Shown here one piece after another: positions 24,142 to 33,712 of a stretch of 64,000 nt of DNA. This DNA is from Cryobacterium luteum (GTDB lineage: Bacteria > Actinomycetota > Actinomycetes > Actinomycetales > Microbacteriaceae), in assembly GCF_900110125.1 (NCBI RefSeq), contig NZ_FOCN01000008.1:1-64000 (forward strand), given 5' to 3'. The notes under the pieces were generated by a model. The model ran no database searches. It was not told the origin of the DNA and saw nothing but the letters and a program-made list of their open reading frames with translations. The position numbers were made by a program, and so were the translations under genes. The first letter of the stretch is position 1. Every line of letters begins with the position of its first letter.

Positions 24142-25557
24142 TTACTCGGACGCGGCGACACCGAGGGCCGCCAGCAGTGCGGCCGCCTTGATTCGGGTCT
24201 CTTCGATCTCTTCGGCGGCGGTGGAGAGGGCGGTGATTCCGCCGCCGGTGCCGATGCTCGCGCCGGCGGGATCGAGCACGATGCTGCGAATGACAATGGC
24301 CAGATCAATGCTGCCACCAAGCCCGATATACCCGAAGGAACCGGCATAGATGCCCCGCGGGCCCCCCTCGAGCGCGTCGAGAATAGTCATCGCGCTTCGT
24401 TTCGGAGCGCCCGTCATGGAGCCGGCCGGAAAACACGCCTCGATGGCGTCCAGCCCGGTGACCCCCGGTGACAGTTGAGCCTCGATGGTGCTGACCAGCT
24501 GGTGCACGTGCGGGTAGCTCTCCACCGCGAGCAGCGTTGACACCGCGACCGTGCCAAGCTCGGCGATGCGTCCGAGGTCGTTGCGCATAAGGTCGACGAT
24601 CATCAGGTTTTCGGCGCGTTCCTTGTCGCTCGCGGCAAGTTCACGTTTAAGCCGGTCGTCTTCGCTCGGCTCGGTCGAGCGCGGGCGGGTGCCCTTGATC
24701 GGCTTGGTGCGGATGCGCCGGTCCCGCCCGACGTGAAGAAACTGTTCGGGGCTCGCGCTGAGCAGCGCCAGATCGCCGAATCGCAGCAGACCGCCGTGGT
24801 GGCTCGGACTGCCGGAGCGCAAGACGCCGTAGGTGTCGACCGGATGCCACCGCCCAGGTACCCGAATCTCGTTGGTCAGGCACAGCTGGTAGGCATCGCC
24901 GTCGCGGATGGCGGCCAGACAGGTCTCGATCAGGGCGGTATAGTCGCTGGGCTGGTGACGCCAGCGCGGAACAGCGGATGCCGCCGGCGCGGTTGCACGG
25001 GTCGGCGCGGTCGCCGCCGGAATCGTCGCCAGGGCAGCAAGCGTCTGGCCGAACCAGTCGGCGACCGCGGTTGCGCACCCGGCGTTCGGGCGGGCCACGA
25101 GGGTCACCGTGCGTTCATGATGGTCGAACCGGATGAGGCGGTCGATTTCGAGCAATGCCGCATCGGGGTAGCGCGACGGGTGCGCTGGCGTGCCGACGGT
25201 GGCTGAGCCGAGTTCGTAGCCGAGCCAGCCGACCCAGCCGAGCTCGAACCCGTCGCTCGCGCTCGGCGCGTCGTCACACCCGGCCAGATCGCGACGCAGG
25301 AACTCGAAAATTGTCTCGTGCGTGACGTCCGGCGGCGCAGCATCCGCTGGGTGGAGGTACCGGCTGGTGACCGTTCCGGCTCCGACCGACGCCGTGACGA
25401 AACGGGAACGGGGCGAGGCGGCCCCGAGGTAGCTGACGCCGGTGCGTGTTCCCGGGCCGGCATCGAGCCAGAAGGCATACCCCTCGTCGGCGTAGAGCGC
25501 CGCGAATACGGCCGCGGGGTCCCACCAGCCGGCCAGGAGCTTGCTCTGCACGGTCAC
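24142..25557 (-). CDS. pabB: Aminodeoxychorismate synthase component I (PabB-like)
   Basis: A chorismate-binding enzyme of 471 residues. It turns chorismate into aminodeoxychorismate, the precursor of p-aminobenzoate and folate, using ammonia from a glutamine amidotransferase. Typical motifs are IKGTRPRSTEPSEDDRLKREL, ENLMIVDLMRNDLG and GSMTGAPKRSAMTILD. No amidotransferase gene is next to it. It could instead be an anthranilate or isochorismate synthase relative, but the PIKGTRPR motif fits PabB best. The start is GTG 25557. Confidence 0.85.
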   Translation of the reverse strand: MTVQSKLLAGWWDPAAVFAALYADEGYAFWLDAGPGTRTGVSYLGAASPRSRFVTASVGAGTVTSRYLHPADAAPPDVTHETIFEFLRRDLAGCDDAPSASDGFELGWVGWLGYELGSATVGTPAHPSRYPDAALLEIDRLIRFDHHERTVTLVARPNAGCATAVADWFGQTLAALATIPAATAPTRATAPAASAVPRWRHQPSDYTALIETCLAAIRDGDAYQLCLTNEIRVPGRWHPVDTYGVLRSGSPSHHGGLLRFGDLALLSASPEQFLHVGRDRRIRTKPIKGTRPRSTEPSEDDRLKRELAASDKERAENLMIVDLMRNDLGRIAELGTVAVSTLLAVESYPHVHQLVSTIEAQLSPGVTGLDAIEACFPAGSMTGAPKRSAMTILDALEGGPRGIYAGSFGYIGLGGSIDLAIVIRSIVLDPAGASIGTGGGITALSTAAEEIEETRIKAAALLAALGVAASE

Positions 25558-25649
25558 CTGACCAGCCTAGCTTTGCCGCGCGGGCACGACGGCGACGGCG
25601 GTGGTCGGGCGACCTTGTCGAATCACGCCGTGCACGTAGGCTGGGAGAA

Positions 25650-26285
25650 ATGAATGACATCCTCACTTGGATTCTGGACACCGTCTCCGGCGTCGACCCG
25701 GTCCTTCGAACGCTGCTTGCCTTTCTGGGCATGCTGCTGGAGACCTCGGTGCTCGTCGGTCTGGTCGTCCCCGGCGACACCATCGTGATCGTGGCCAGCA
25801 CGGCGGTCACCGGCCCGGTCGAATTCGTCACCCTCGTCGTGGCCGTCATCGTCGGCGCCCTGGCTGGGGAGAGCATCGGTTTCGCCCTCGGGCACCACTT
25901 CGGCCCGTTCATTCGGGGCAGCAGACTCGGTCGACGCATCGGCGAACGCAACTGGATTCGGGCCGAGAACTACCTGGATCGGCGCGGCGGTGTGGCCGTC
26001 TTCATCTCCCGGTTTCTTCCTGTTTTGCACTCGCTCATTCCGGTGACCGTCGGCGCGAGTCGCATGCGGTACCGCACCTTCATGGCCTGGACGGTCCCCG
26101 CCTGCGTCCTTTGGTCGCTCACCTACGTGAGCGTCGGATCGGCGGCGGCCGGCGGCTACCGCGAGTTGAGCGGGCAGCTGCACTTCGCCGGCTACCTGTT
26201 CGTCGGCGTCATCGCCCTGTTCGTGCTGCTCGTCTATCTGATCAAGAAGTGGCTGCACCGCCTTGAATCGCGCCACATGGACTGA
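25650..26285 (+). CDS. DedA-family membrane protein
   Basis: A protein of 211 residues with about five membrane segments. The family core is visible: VPGDTIVIVASTAVTG, LVVAVIVGALAGESIGFALG, and the charged motif FISRFLPVLHSLIPVTVGASRM with conserved arginine. DedA/VTT proteins flip lipids or carry lipid-linked groups across the membrane; in actinobacteria the exact substrate is mostly unknown. ATG 25650 has GGGAGA just upstream. It is transcribed alone, divergent from pabB and convergent with cydC. Confidence 0.9.
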   Translation: MNDILTWILDTVSGVDPVLRTLLAFLGMLLETSVLVGLVVPGDTIVIVASTAVTGPVEFVTLVVAVIVGALAGESIGFALGHHFGPFIRGSRLGRRIGERNWIRAENYLDRRGGVAVFISRFLPVLHSLIPVTVGASRMRYRTFMAWTVPACVLWSLTYVSVGSAAAGGYRELSGQLHFAGYLFVGVIALFVLLVYLIKKWLHRLESRHMD

Positions 26286-26298
26286 GCGCTGCGGCTGC

Positions 26299-27999
26299 TC
26301 ACCCGCGGAACGGCATGGTCACGCGGCTGGTGATGAGGTCGTCGGGCACGGGGGTATGCGAGATGAGCAGCACCGCGCGGTGGGCGTCGGCCGCCGCGGT
26401 GAGGATGTCGCGCACGAGGGCATCCGCCCCTGCAGTGTCGACGTTGGCGGTGGGTTCGTCGACGATGAGCACCGGAAAGTCGGCGAGCAGCGCCCGCGCG
26501 AGCGCGATGCGCTGGGCCTGCCCCCCGGAGACGAGCGCCCCACGCTCGCCGACACGGGCGTTGAGGCCGCCGCGCTGCGCGGCCCAGTCGGCCAGTCCGA
26601 CTCGGGCCAGCACCGCCAGAAGCTCGGCGTCGGTGGCGGTATCGCGGGCGAACAGCAGATTCTGACGGATGCTGTCGTCAAACAACCACGGTCGCTGCTC
26701 GCACAGTCCGACCATGCGCCGCACCTCGGTTTGGGCGAGCAGCCGTGCCTCGACCCCGCCGAGCCGATACGACCCGGTGTAGTCGAGAAACCGAACGAGG
26801 GCCTGGGCGAGAGTGGTCTTTCCGGCGCCGCTCGGCCCGGCGAGGTGCACGCGGTCACCCGGAGCCAGGCGCAGGCTCACGCCGGCCACGCCGGGTTCCG
26901 TCTGGCCTGGCCAGTGCGCGCCGACGTCGGTCAGTTCCAGCACGAACTCATCCCGGTCGTACTCAGGCAGCGCCAACGAATTTTCGATGTCGACCGGAAT
27001 CTCAGCGGGCGGGGAAGCCGGCACGACATCAGCCACGCGTCGCGCGCTCACCCGCACCTGACGCCAGGCCGACGCGGCGAGGGGAATCATGCCGAAGACC
27101 TCGAACACGGCCATGGGTACCAGTACGGCCACGACCAGGGTCGGGGCGAGCAGGTTGGGGCTGAGCAGCCCGCCGCCGGTACCGAGCGCCGGGATGCCGA
27201 AGTAGAGCGCGCCGAGTGTCGCAAGACCGGCGAACAGCGAGACGACGGCGGACTGTACGCCCACCCCGACCGACCGGCGCAGAGTGGCGCGGCGCAGGCG
27301 CGCATCGGTGCGAGCGAGCTGAGCCAGGCGCGGGCTCAGGGCGTCGAAGGCGGTGAGCACGTCCAGGTTCTCGATGACCTCGAGCACTTCATCGGCGAGG
27401 GCTCCGCGCAGCGGTGCGAGCTCGCGGTCGGCCGTGGCCGCCAGTCTGCCGGAGAGGATCGTTCCGAGAACTGCGGCGAGCAGCAGGCAGACGAGCAGGG
27501 TGAGGCCGGCGGCCGGAACGATCAGCCAGATGCCGATAACGCTCAGCAGGGCGGTCAGAGCGGCCACGAGAAGCGGCTGCACGACGCGCAGCGGCAGGTC
27601 CTGCAGGTCGTCGACGTCACGCACCAGGCGGGTGAGCAGGTCGCCGCGTCCGGTGCTCGCGAGCCCGGCCGGGGCGACCGGAACGATGCGTCGAAAGATA
27701 CCCAGCCGCAGTTCGGCCAGCTGCCGGAACGCCGCATCGTGGCTGGTCAACCGTTCCAGATAGCGCAACACCGACCGAAAGATGGCGAAGGCGCGCACCC
27801 CGACGACGGCCAGCCCGAGAAAGGCCAGCGACGGCATTTCGGCCGCGCGGGTGATCAGCCAGGCCGAGCAGGCCAGCAGTGCCACGGCCATGACGGCGCT
27901 CCCGATGCCCGCGATCAGTCCCGGGGTAAACCAGCGCGGGCGCGGCTGGGCGAGGCGCAACACGTCGCGGGCCGCCGCGCCCGGCATCGAGTCAGACAT
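26299..27999 (-). CDS. cydC: CydC, thiol reductant (glutathione/cysteine) ABC exporter subunit
   Basis: An ABC half-transporter of 566 residues with a six-helix membrane domain (about residues 25-300) and an ATPase domain: Walker A GPSGAGKT, signature SGGQAQR, Walker B VLIVDEP. With CydD it forms the exporter needed to assemble cytochrome bd in the membrane. ATG 27999 overlaps the cydD stop by 8 bp. It is the last gene of the cydA-cydB-cydD-cydC operon. In many actinobacteria cydD and cydC are fused; here they are separate. Confidence 0.93.
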   Translation of the reverse strand: MSDSMPGAAARDVLRLAQPRPRWFTPGLIAGIGSAVMAVALLACSAWLITRAAEMPSLAFLGLAVVGVRAFAIFRSVLRYLERLTSHDAAFRQLAELRLGIFRRIVPVAPAGLASTGRGDLLTRLVRDVDDLQDLPLRVVQPLLVAALTALLSVIGIWLIVPAAGLTLLVCLLLAAVLGTILSGRLAATADRELAPLRGALADEVLEVIENLDVLTAFDALSPRLAQLARTDARLRRATLRRSVGVGVQSAVVSLFAGLATLGALYFGIPALGTGGGLLSPNLLAPTLVVAVLVPMAVFEVFGMIPLAASAWRQVRVSARRVADVVPASPPAEIPVDIENSLALPEYDRDEFVLELTDVGAHWPGQTEPGVAGVSLRLAPGDRVHLAGPSGAGKTTLAQALVRFLDYTGSYRLGGVEARLLAQTEVRRMVGLCEQRPWLFDDSIRQNLLFARDTATDAELLAVLARVGLADWAAQRGGLNARVGERGALVSGGQAQRIALARALLADFPVLIVDEPTANVDTAGADALVRDILTAAADAHRAVLLISHTPVPDDLITSRVTMPFRG

Positions 28000-29743
28000 G
28001 AATCAGCTCCTGCAATTCGATCTCGTGGTCGGCCTCGGCCGCAACGGCCGAACGGTGACTGACGACGATCACGACGCGCCCCTGGTCGGCCAGGCGGCGG
28101 AGCCCGGCCAGCAGACCGGCTTCCGCGGCGGCGTCGAGCGCCGAGCTCGGTTCGTCCAGAATCAGCACGTGACAATCGTTCGCGAGCGCACGGTAGATTG
28201 CCCGGGCTGCTGCGACGCGTTGCGCCTGACCGCCCGACAGGCCGTCACCGTTCACCCCCAGCACCGTAGCGGGCGAAACGTCAGCGGCACCAGCCCAGAG
28301 CAGCGCCTGTGCGATCAGGACCGGGTCGGGTACCGTCCGCGATGGTGCCATCTGATCGGGCACCGTCGGGTCAGCGGATGCCGCGCGGAGCGCCACATTC
28401 TCGGCCACCGTTCCCCGAAAGAGGCCGGGCTTCTGGCCGGCCCAGGCGAGCCACGGCCGCCCGGGCCCGGCCGGTACGGCCACGCCGCCGAGACTGAGCT
28501 CGCCGGTCACCGGCACAAAACCGAGGAGGGCCGCAACCAGGGTGGATTTGCCGACGCCGCTCACGCCGCGCACGACGCTCAGCTCGCCGGGGGCAAATTC
28601 TGCGTGCAGCCGGTCGATCACGATGGTGTCGCCACGCAGTACCGAGACGCCCGCCAGGCGGAGCGCCCCCGACCCGGAACCGGGACGGGGGCCGAGCTGC
28701 TCGACCGGAGCAGCGGTGCGAGCGCCCGCGGCATCCGCTGTCGGAGGCACCGTCGAAAGCGCTGACGAAAGTGCAGTCGCTGCCGGCACGGCCTCGTCGT
28801 CGAGAATCGCGAACAGTTCTTCGGCGGCGGCGAGGCCGTCGGCCGCGGCGTGGAATTGTGCGCCCACCTGGCGCAACGGCAGAAACGCCTCCGGGGCGAG
28901 CAGCAGAACGAACAGGCCGACGCCGAGCAGCAGCGCGCCGTCGATGAGTCGCAGACCGATCGACACGGCGATGATGGCGACCGAGAGGCTCGCGGCGAGT
29001 TCAAGCACGAAGCCGCTCAGGAAGGATACCCGCAGCACCTTCATGGTGCGGGTGCGATATTCCTCGGTGATGGAACGGATGCGATCGAACTGGCGCCGTT
29101 CCCGGCCGTAGATCTTGAGGGTTCCAAGCCCGCCGACCACGTCGAGGAATCCGGTGGAGAGGCGTTGCAGCGCCTGCCATTGTTCCTGCTGCACCGACTG
29201 GGTGGCCCGGCCGATCAGAATCATGAAAACGGGAATGACCGGCAGCACGATGAGCACGGTGAGACCGCTGCCGAGGTCCTGCCAGAGCATGACCGCGATC
29301 AGGATCGGGGTCGCGATCACGGTCAGCAGCAGTTGTGGCAGATACCGGGCGAAGTAGTTGTCAAGCGCGTCGAGACCGGTCGTCACGACGGTGGAGAGGC
29401 GTGCGCTCTGCCGGGACGCGACCCAGTCGGGGCCTCGGTCTGCCAGCTTGGCCAGGACGAGGGCCCGCAACTGGCTCTTCACCTGGGCGGCGCCGCGATT
29501 GGCTGCGAGTTCGAGCAGCCAGATGAGCACCGATCGCAGCACAACGACCCCGGCCAAAGCGGCCAGGGTCGGAATGATCTCGCCGACGAACTGTCCAGCG
29601 ATCGCGAGGGTGATCGCCCGGGTCAGCAGCCAGGCGAACGCGATCACGACAAGGGTTTGTGCGAAACCCAGCAGCGCACCGATCAGAAGAAACCGGCGCG
29701 CTGCCGAGGCGTAACGAAGAAGGCGAGGATCCAGGGGGCGCAC
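27992..29743 (-). CDS. cydD: CydD, thiol reductant ABC exporter subunit
   Basis: A protein of 583 residues with a membrane domain followed by an ATPase with Walker A GVSGVGKST, signature LSGGQAQRV and Walker B VLILDEPSSALD. It pairs with CydC to export thiols for cytochrome bd assembly. GTG 29743 begins 4 nt after the cydB stop, so it is co-translated with the oxidase genes. An Ala-rich linker (about residues 325-355) between the membrane and ATPase parts is unusually long. Confidence 0.93.
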   Translation of the reverse strand: MRPLDPRLLRYASAARRFLLIGALLGFAQTLVVIAFAWLLTRAITLAIAGQFVGEIIPTLAALAGVVVLRSVLIWLLELAANRGAAQVKSQLRALVLAKLADRGPDWVASRQSARLSTVVTTGLDALDNYFARYLPQLLLTVIATPILIAVMLWQDLGSGLTVLIVLPVIPVFMILIGRATQSVQQEQWQALQRLSTGFLDVVGGLGTLKIYGRERRQFDRIRSITEEYRTRTMKVLRVSFLSGFVLELAASLSVAIIAVSIGLRLIDGALLLGVGLFVLLLAPEAFLPLRQVGAQFHAAADGLAAAEELFAILDDEAVPAATALSSALSTVPPTADAAGARTAAPVEQLGPRPGSGSGALRLAGVSVLRGDTIVIDRLHAEFAPGELSVVRGVSGVGKSTLVAALLGFVPVTGELSLGGVAVPAGPGRPWLAWAGQKPGLFRGTVAENVALRAASADPTVPDQMAPSRTVPDPVLIAQALLWAGAADVSPATVLGVNGDGLSGGQAQRVAAARAIYRALANDCHVLILDEPSSALDAAAEAGLLAGLRRLADQGRVVIVVSHRSAVAAEADHEIELQELIHV

Positions 29744-29747
29744 TGCT

Positions 29748-30752
29748 TTAGTGTACGGCGACCTCGATGTGGGCCCGGCCGATGCGCTTGCGGAACACCC
29801 AGTAGGTCCAGCCCTGGTAGAGCAGGATGACGGGCATCCCGATCAGTGCGGTCCAGCTCATTACGCCGAGCGTGTACGACGACGAGGAGGCGTTGGCAAT
29901 GGTGAGACTGTTCGCCGGGTCGTTGCTGGCCGGCATGACGTCGGGGAAGAGCGACGCGAACAGGGTGAGGACGGCGAAAGCGATCGTGCCGGCCATCAAG
30001 CCGAAAGCGAGCCGTTCGGCGCCGCGCAGGTTGGCCAGGAACGATGCGATCAGTGCGACAGCGGCAAGGGCGGCGAAAAGAGTGGATGCCAGGGTGCCGT
30101 AGGCGAGGGTCGTCCAGGCCAGAAAGCTGGCCGCGACGACGATCGTGACGATTCCGGCTTTGGTGGCCAGTTTGCGTGCTCGAACGCGAATGTCGCCCTC
30201 GGTCTTGAGCGAGATGAACACCACCCCGTGCACGAAGAACAGCAGCAACGTGGTGACGCCACCGAGCAGAGCGTAGGGGTTGAGCAGGTCGAAGAACGTG
30301 CCGATGTAGTCGTGGTCCGCATCGAGCTTCACGCCGCGAACGACGTTGGCGAAGGCCACACCCCAAAGCAGGGCCGGTACGGCCGAGCCGACGATGATCA
30401 TGCCGTCGAACCACTTCTTCCAGGTGGATTCGGGGCGCTGGTGCCGGTATTCGAACGAGACACCGCGCAAAATCAGTGCGACCAGGATGAGCAGCAGGGC
30501 CAGGTAGAACCCGCTGAACATTGTGGCGTACCACTCCGGGAAGGCCGCGAACAGGGCCGCGCCGGCCACGATGACCCAGGTTTCGTTGAGGTCCCAGACC
30601 GGACCGATGGTGTTGATGAGAACGCGGCGATCGGTGTCATCCTTGCCGAGGAACGGCAGGGACATGCCAACCCCGAAGTCGAAGCCGTCGAGTACGAAGT
30701 ACCCGATGAACAACGCGGCGATGATCCAAAACCAGAGAATTGTGAGATCCAT
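29748..30752 (-). CDS. cydB: Cytochrome bd ubiquinol/menaquinol oxidase subunit II
   Basis: A membrane protein of 334 residues. It starts MDLTILWFWIIAALFIGYF with the family motif VLDGFDFGVGM, followed by further hydrophobic helices. With CydA it forms the high-affinity terminal oxidase that reduces oxygen at low oxygen levels. AGGAA lies 8-9 nt before ATG 30752, and the gene follows cydA after a 21-nt gap. The length is normal. Confidence 0.96.
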   Translation of the reverse strand: MDLTILWFWIIAALFIGYFVLDGFDFGVGMSLPFLGKDDTDRRVLINTIGPVWDLNETWVIVAGAALFAAFPEWYATMFSGFYLALLLILVALILRGVSFEYRHQRPESTWKKWFDGMIIVGSAVPALLWGVAFANVVRGVKLDADHDYIGTFFDLLNPYALLGGVTTLLLFFVHGVVFISLKTEGDIRVRARKLATKAGIVTIVVAASFLAWTTLAYGTLASTLFAALAAVALIASFLANLRGAERLAFGLMAGTIAFAVLTLFASLFPDVMPASNDPANSLTIANASSSSYTLGVMSWTALIGMPVILLYQGWTYWVFRKRIGRAHIEVAVH

Positions 30753-30773
30753 CTTGTATTCCTGCTAACCGTT

Positions 30774-32189
30774 CTAGTAGACCGTGACAGCTTGCTTGGC
30801 GACGCCGGATTCAGCATCGTGAACCGGAGCATCGTCCGGGCCTTTCTGAACGGCCTTGAGGATGAGCTTGAACTCGACCACCGCGAGAATTCCGTAGAGC
30901 AGGGTGAAGACGATCAGCGAGATCAGAATTTCCAGACCGGTCACGCCGGGCGAGATGCCGTCTTCGGTGCGCATGAGTCCGAACACAATCCAGGGCTGGC
31001 GGCCCATTTCGGTGAAGGTCCAGCCGACGCTCATGGCGAGCAGCGACATCGGGAAGCTCCAGATGGCGACCTTCCACATCCACGGGCGGGCCGGCTTGGC
31101 GGCATTCTTGCGGGTGAAGAACAGGCCGGCGATAGCCACCAGCATGTGGGCGAGGCCGAGGCCGATCATCCAGCGGAAGGACCAGTAGGTGATCCAGATG
31201 GTCGGGGTGTAGTCGCCGGGGCCGTAGACGTCGACATACTGTGCCTGCAGGTTGTTGATTCCCTCGACGGTTCCGTCCATTGTGTGCGTCGACAGGAACG
31301 AGAGCAGGTATGGGATGCGCACCGAGAACAGCTCGCTCACACCGTCGGGGGTTCCGAGGGTGAAGATCGAGAACGAGGCGTTCGCACCGGTCGCGGTGAC
31401 GTACATGGCCTCGGCCGAGGCCATCTTCATCGGCTGGACTTCGGTCATGATCAGGCTGAGCTGGTCGCCGGATACCGTCGTGAGAATTCCGGCGATGATC
31501 ATCATCCACATGCCGAACTTAAGCGCCGGCCGCATGGTTTCGAAGTGCTGGTTGCGGGCGAGGTGCCAGGCGGCGACCGAGATAATCAGGCCGGCCGAGA
31601 CCATGAAGCAGGCAAAGATCGTGTGCGGAAAGGATGCCAGCACGATCGGGTTCGTCAGGAGCTCACCGATACTGGTGAGTTCAGCGCGACCCTTTTCGGC
31701 GTTCATCTCGAACGCGACCGGGTTCTGCATGAACGCGTTCGCCGCGAGGATGAAGTAGGCCGAGGTGATCGAGCCGATCACGGTGAGCCAGATGGTCGCC
31801 AGGTGGATCTTTTTGGGCAGTTTGTCCCAGCCGAAGATCCAGAGGCCGATGAACGTGGCCTCCAGGAAGAATGCGGTGATGCCCTCGAATGCGAGCGGGG
31901 CGCCGAAGACGTCACCGACGAAGCGCGAGTAGTCCGACCAGTTCATGCCGAACTGGAACTCCTGCACGATGCCGGTCACGACGCCCATGGCGAAGTTGAT
32001 CAGAAAGATTTTGCCGAAGAAGTGCGTCAGCTGCAGGTATTTGGCCTTATCGGTGCGTACCCACGCCGTTTGGAAGATGGCGACCGTGAGGGCCATTCCA
32101 ATGGTGAGTGGGACGAAGAGAAAGTGGTAAATGGTCGTGAGACCGAACTGCCACCGTGAGAGGAGTAAAGGATCCAACCACTCGTTCAT
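30774..32189 (-). CDS. cydA: Cytochrome bd oxidase subunit I
   Basis: A protein of 471 residues that binds hemes b558, b595 and d and oxidises quinol. Clear family motifs are RWQFGLTTIYHFLFVPLTI (with a heme-ligand His), the quinol-loop region, and GWTFTEMGRQPWIVFG. GGAGGG lies just before ATG 32189. It is first in the cydABDC operon. Two BlaI-type operators between it and the divergent blaI-like gene (32227-32268) suggest the oxidase is under BlaI control. Confidence 0.97.
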   Translation of the reverse strand: MNEWLDPLLLSRWQFGLTTIYHFLFVPLTIGMALTVAIFQTAWVRTDKAKYLQLTHFFGKIFLINFAMGVVTGIVQEFQFGMNWSDYSRFVGDVFGAPLAFEGITAFFLEATFIGLWIFGWDKLPKKIHLATIWLTVIGSITSAYFILAANAFMQNPVAFEMNAEKGRAELTSIGELLTNPIVLASFPHTIFACFMVSAGLIISVAAWHLARNQHFETMRPALKFGMWMMIIAGILTTVSGDQLSLIMTEVQPMKMASAEAMYVTATGANASFSIFTLGTPDGVSELFSVRIPYLLSFLSTHTMDGTVEGINNLQAQYVDVYGPGDYTPTIWITYWSFRWMIGLGLAHMLVAIAGLFFTRKNAAKPARPWMWKVAIWSFPMSLLAMSVGWTFTEMGRQPWIVFGLMRTEDGISPGVTGLEILISLIVFTLLYGILAVVEFKLILKAVQKGPDDAPVHDAESGVAKQAVTVY

Positions 32190-32226
32190 GTGCCCTCCAG
32201 CAAGTTTGTGTTACGCGCGCTGACTT

Positions 32227-32268
32227 TTCTACGCTACGTAGAACACTACTCTTCTACAACTCGTAGAA
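32227..32268. promoter_or_regulatory. Two BlaI-type operators between cydA and the blaI-like gene
   Basis: Two 17-bp sites share TTCTACNNNNCGTAGAA-like symmetry. Site 1 (32227-32243) is a perfect palindrome, TTCTACG-CTA-CGTAGAA. Site 2 (32252-32268) differs in the left arm (TTCTACA). Their centres are 25 bp apart, about two and a half helical turns. The core TAC/GTA words match operators of BlaI/MecI/CopY repressors. The position in the divergent gap suggests shared repression of cydABDC and of the repressor gene itself. Confidence 0.8.
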
Positions 32269-32298
32269 ATCACAGTTTCGCAGCGTACTGTACACAAC

Positions 32299-32685
32299 AT
32301 GGGAAGTTTGGGTGTGCTCGAGAGGCTGATGATGGATGTCCTGTGGGACTCCCCGACCTCGTTGACGGCCAACGAGCTCAAAGATGCCCTGATCAACCCC
32401 CGGATCTCGGAGCGGCCGGCCAAGCCATTGGCGACGACCACCATTTTGACCGTGCTGTCCCGGCTCGAGGGCAAAGGCTTCGTAACCCGCGATCGCACTG
32501 TGCGCCCGCACGCCTACACCGCAGCCATGAGCCGGGCCGCCCACACGGCCGGCCTCATGCACGAGGTACTCGGTCAGGTGCCCGATCGCCACGCGGCCCT
32601 CGTGCGCTTCATCGGCGGTGTCACCCCGCAGGAGGCAGAAACCCTGCGCCAGTTGCTCGGCACGGCGACCGTCGACAACGACTGA
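32299..32685 (+). CDS. BlaI/MecI/CopY-family transcriptional repressor
   Basis: A protein of 128 residues. The winged-helix core is typical: LGVLERLMMDVLWDSPTSLT, LATTTILTVLSRLEGKGFV. A C-terminal dimerisation helix follows, in which members of the family are cleaved or released by a membrane peptidase or by ligand binding. It is divergent from cydA with two palindromic operators between them, and is followed after 26 nt by an M56-type peptidase gene. This pair is the BlaI-BlaR arrangement, here placed at a respiratory oxidase rather than a beta-lactamase. A TACTGT box at 32286-32291 ends 7 nt before the ATG. Confidence 0.93.
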   Translation: MGSLGVLERLMMDVLWDSPTSLTANELKDALINPRISERPAKPLATTTILTVLSRLEGKGFVTRDRTVRPHAYTAAMSRAAHTAGLMHEVLGQVPDRHAALVRFIGGVTPQEAETLRQLLGTATVDND

Positions 32686-32711
32686 CCCACCCGGGCCAGC
32701 CAGCACTCCCC

Positions 32712-33701
32712 GTGATCACCGCCGCCGCCCTGCTCGGCGTCATCGCCCTGCTGTTGGCCTGGCCGGTCCCGCTGGCCCTGGCTCGCGCCGGCTGGCCGGC
32801 ACGCTCCCCCGGCGTGGCCCTCGTGCTGTGGCAGGCCATCGCGTTGTCGGGCGGACTGTCTATGATCGGCTCGTTGCTGCTCTACGGCCTCGTTCCTTTC
32901 GGGGCCAATCTCGGCGCTGGTGTCAGCGCCCTCAGTGGCGACCTGCGGGCCGGAACCCTTCCGGTCGGCACGAGCGTCAGCCACGTGCTCGCGCTCGGAG
33001 CGGCCATTCTGCTCGGCACGCACCTGCTGCTGAACCTGTTGGCAACGTTCGTGCGGGCCGAGCGCCAGCGGCGCCGTCACCACACCCTCATCGCGCTGCT
33101 GAGCGATCCGCTGCACGGACAACCGGGCATGCGCGTCATCGACCACCCGGCCCCGGTCGCGTACTGCCTGCCCGGAGCGGGTCACTCAGCGACCGTGCTC
33201 TCCAACGGCCTGCTGCGCCTGCTCGATGCGGAACAGGTGCGCGCGGTCATCGCCCACGAGCAAGCTCACCTCGTGCAGCAGCACCATCTGGTCTTGCTCG
33301 CCTTCAAGAGCTGGCACAGCGCCCTGCCGTGGTTTCCCATCGCCAATCGCGCCGAGAATGCTGTCGCGCTGCTGGTGGAGATGCTTGCGGACGATCACGC
33401 CCGCCGCGTAGTAGACGATCACACCCTGGCCCGCGCGATCGCCCTCACCGGCTTCGCGCTGGCCGGTTTCGCCGCCCCCTCTCTCGGTGAAGCGGATGCG
33501 ACGGCGCGCGCCGCCGCATCCGCTTCACTCACCGAGAAGGGCCCGGTGGCAGCGCCCGAGCATGCGGCGCAGCAGGTGATGCCGCGCGTGGCGCGGCTGG
33601 TGAACCCGGCCGTACCGCTGCGCTATTCGGCCACGGCCGGAGCACTCACCGTGTCGGTGGTGCTCTTGGCCGGGCCGGCATTCATTTTGTTCGCGGCGTA
33701 G
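32712..33701 (+). CDS. M56-family (BlaR1-like) membrane metallopeptidase
   Basis: A protein of 329 residues with N-terminal membrane helices (LLGVIALLLAWPVPLALA and two more) and a cytosolic zinc peptidase with HEQAH in AVIAHEQAHLVQQHHLVLL. A last hydrophobic helix is at the C-terminus. There is no sensor penicillin-binding domain, so it is the short M56 form whose signal is unknown. It follows the BlaI-like gene and probably inactivates that repressor by cleavage, which would switch cydABDC on. GTG 32712 was chosen as the first start after the repressor stop that leaves a full first helix. Confidence 0.85.
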   Translation: MITAAALLGVIALLLAWPVPLALARAGWPARSPGVALVLWQAIALSGGLSMIGSLLLYGLVPFGANLGAGVSALSGDLRAGTLPVGTSVSHVLALGAAILLGTHLLLNLLATFVRAERQRRRHHTLIALLSDPLHGQPGMRVIDHPAPVAYCLPGAGHSATVLSNGLLRLLDAEQVRAVIAHEQAHLVQQHHLVLLAFKSWHSALPWFPIANRAENAVALLVEMLADDHARRVVDDHTLARAIALTGFALAGFAAPSLGEADATARAAASASLTEKGPVAAPEHAAQQVMPRVARLVNPAVPLRYSATAGALTVSVVLLAGPAFILFAA

Positions 33702-33712
33702 GCCGACGTCGA

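Noticed and set aside
21724-24471. 915-codon plus-strand open frame
   Set aside because: It runs opposite leuS and pabB, which have clear motifs. The long frame is a by-product of GC-rich third codon positions, and its translation is low-complexity.
26263-28062. 599-codon plus-strand open frame
   Set aside because: It is antisense to cydC, with repetitive charged composition and no start site evidence.
29751-32159. 802-codon plus-strand open frame
   Set aside because: It is antisense to cydB and cydA, and the protein is Glu/Gly/Arg/Val-rich without any motif.
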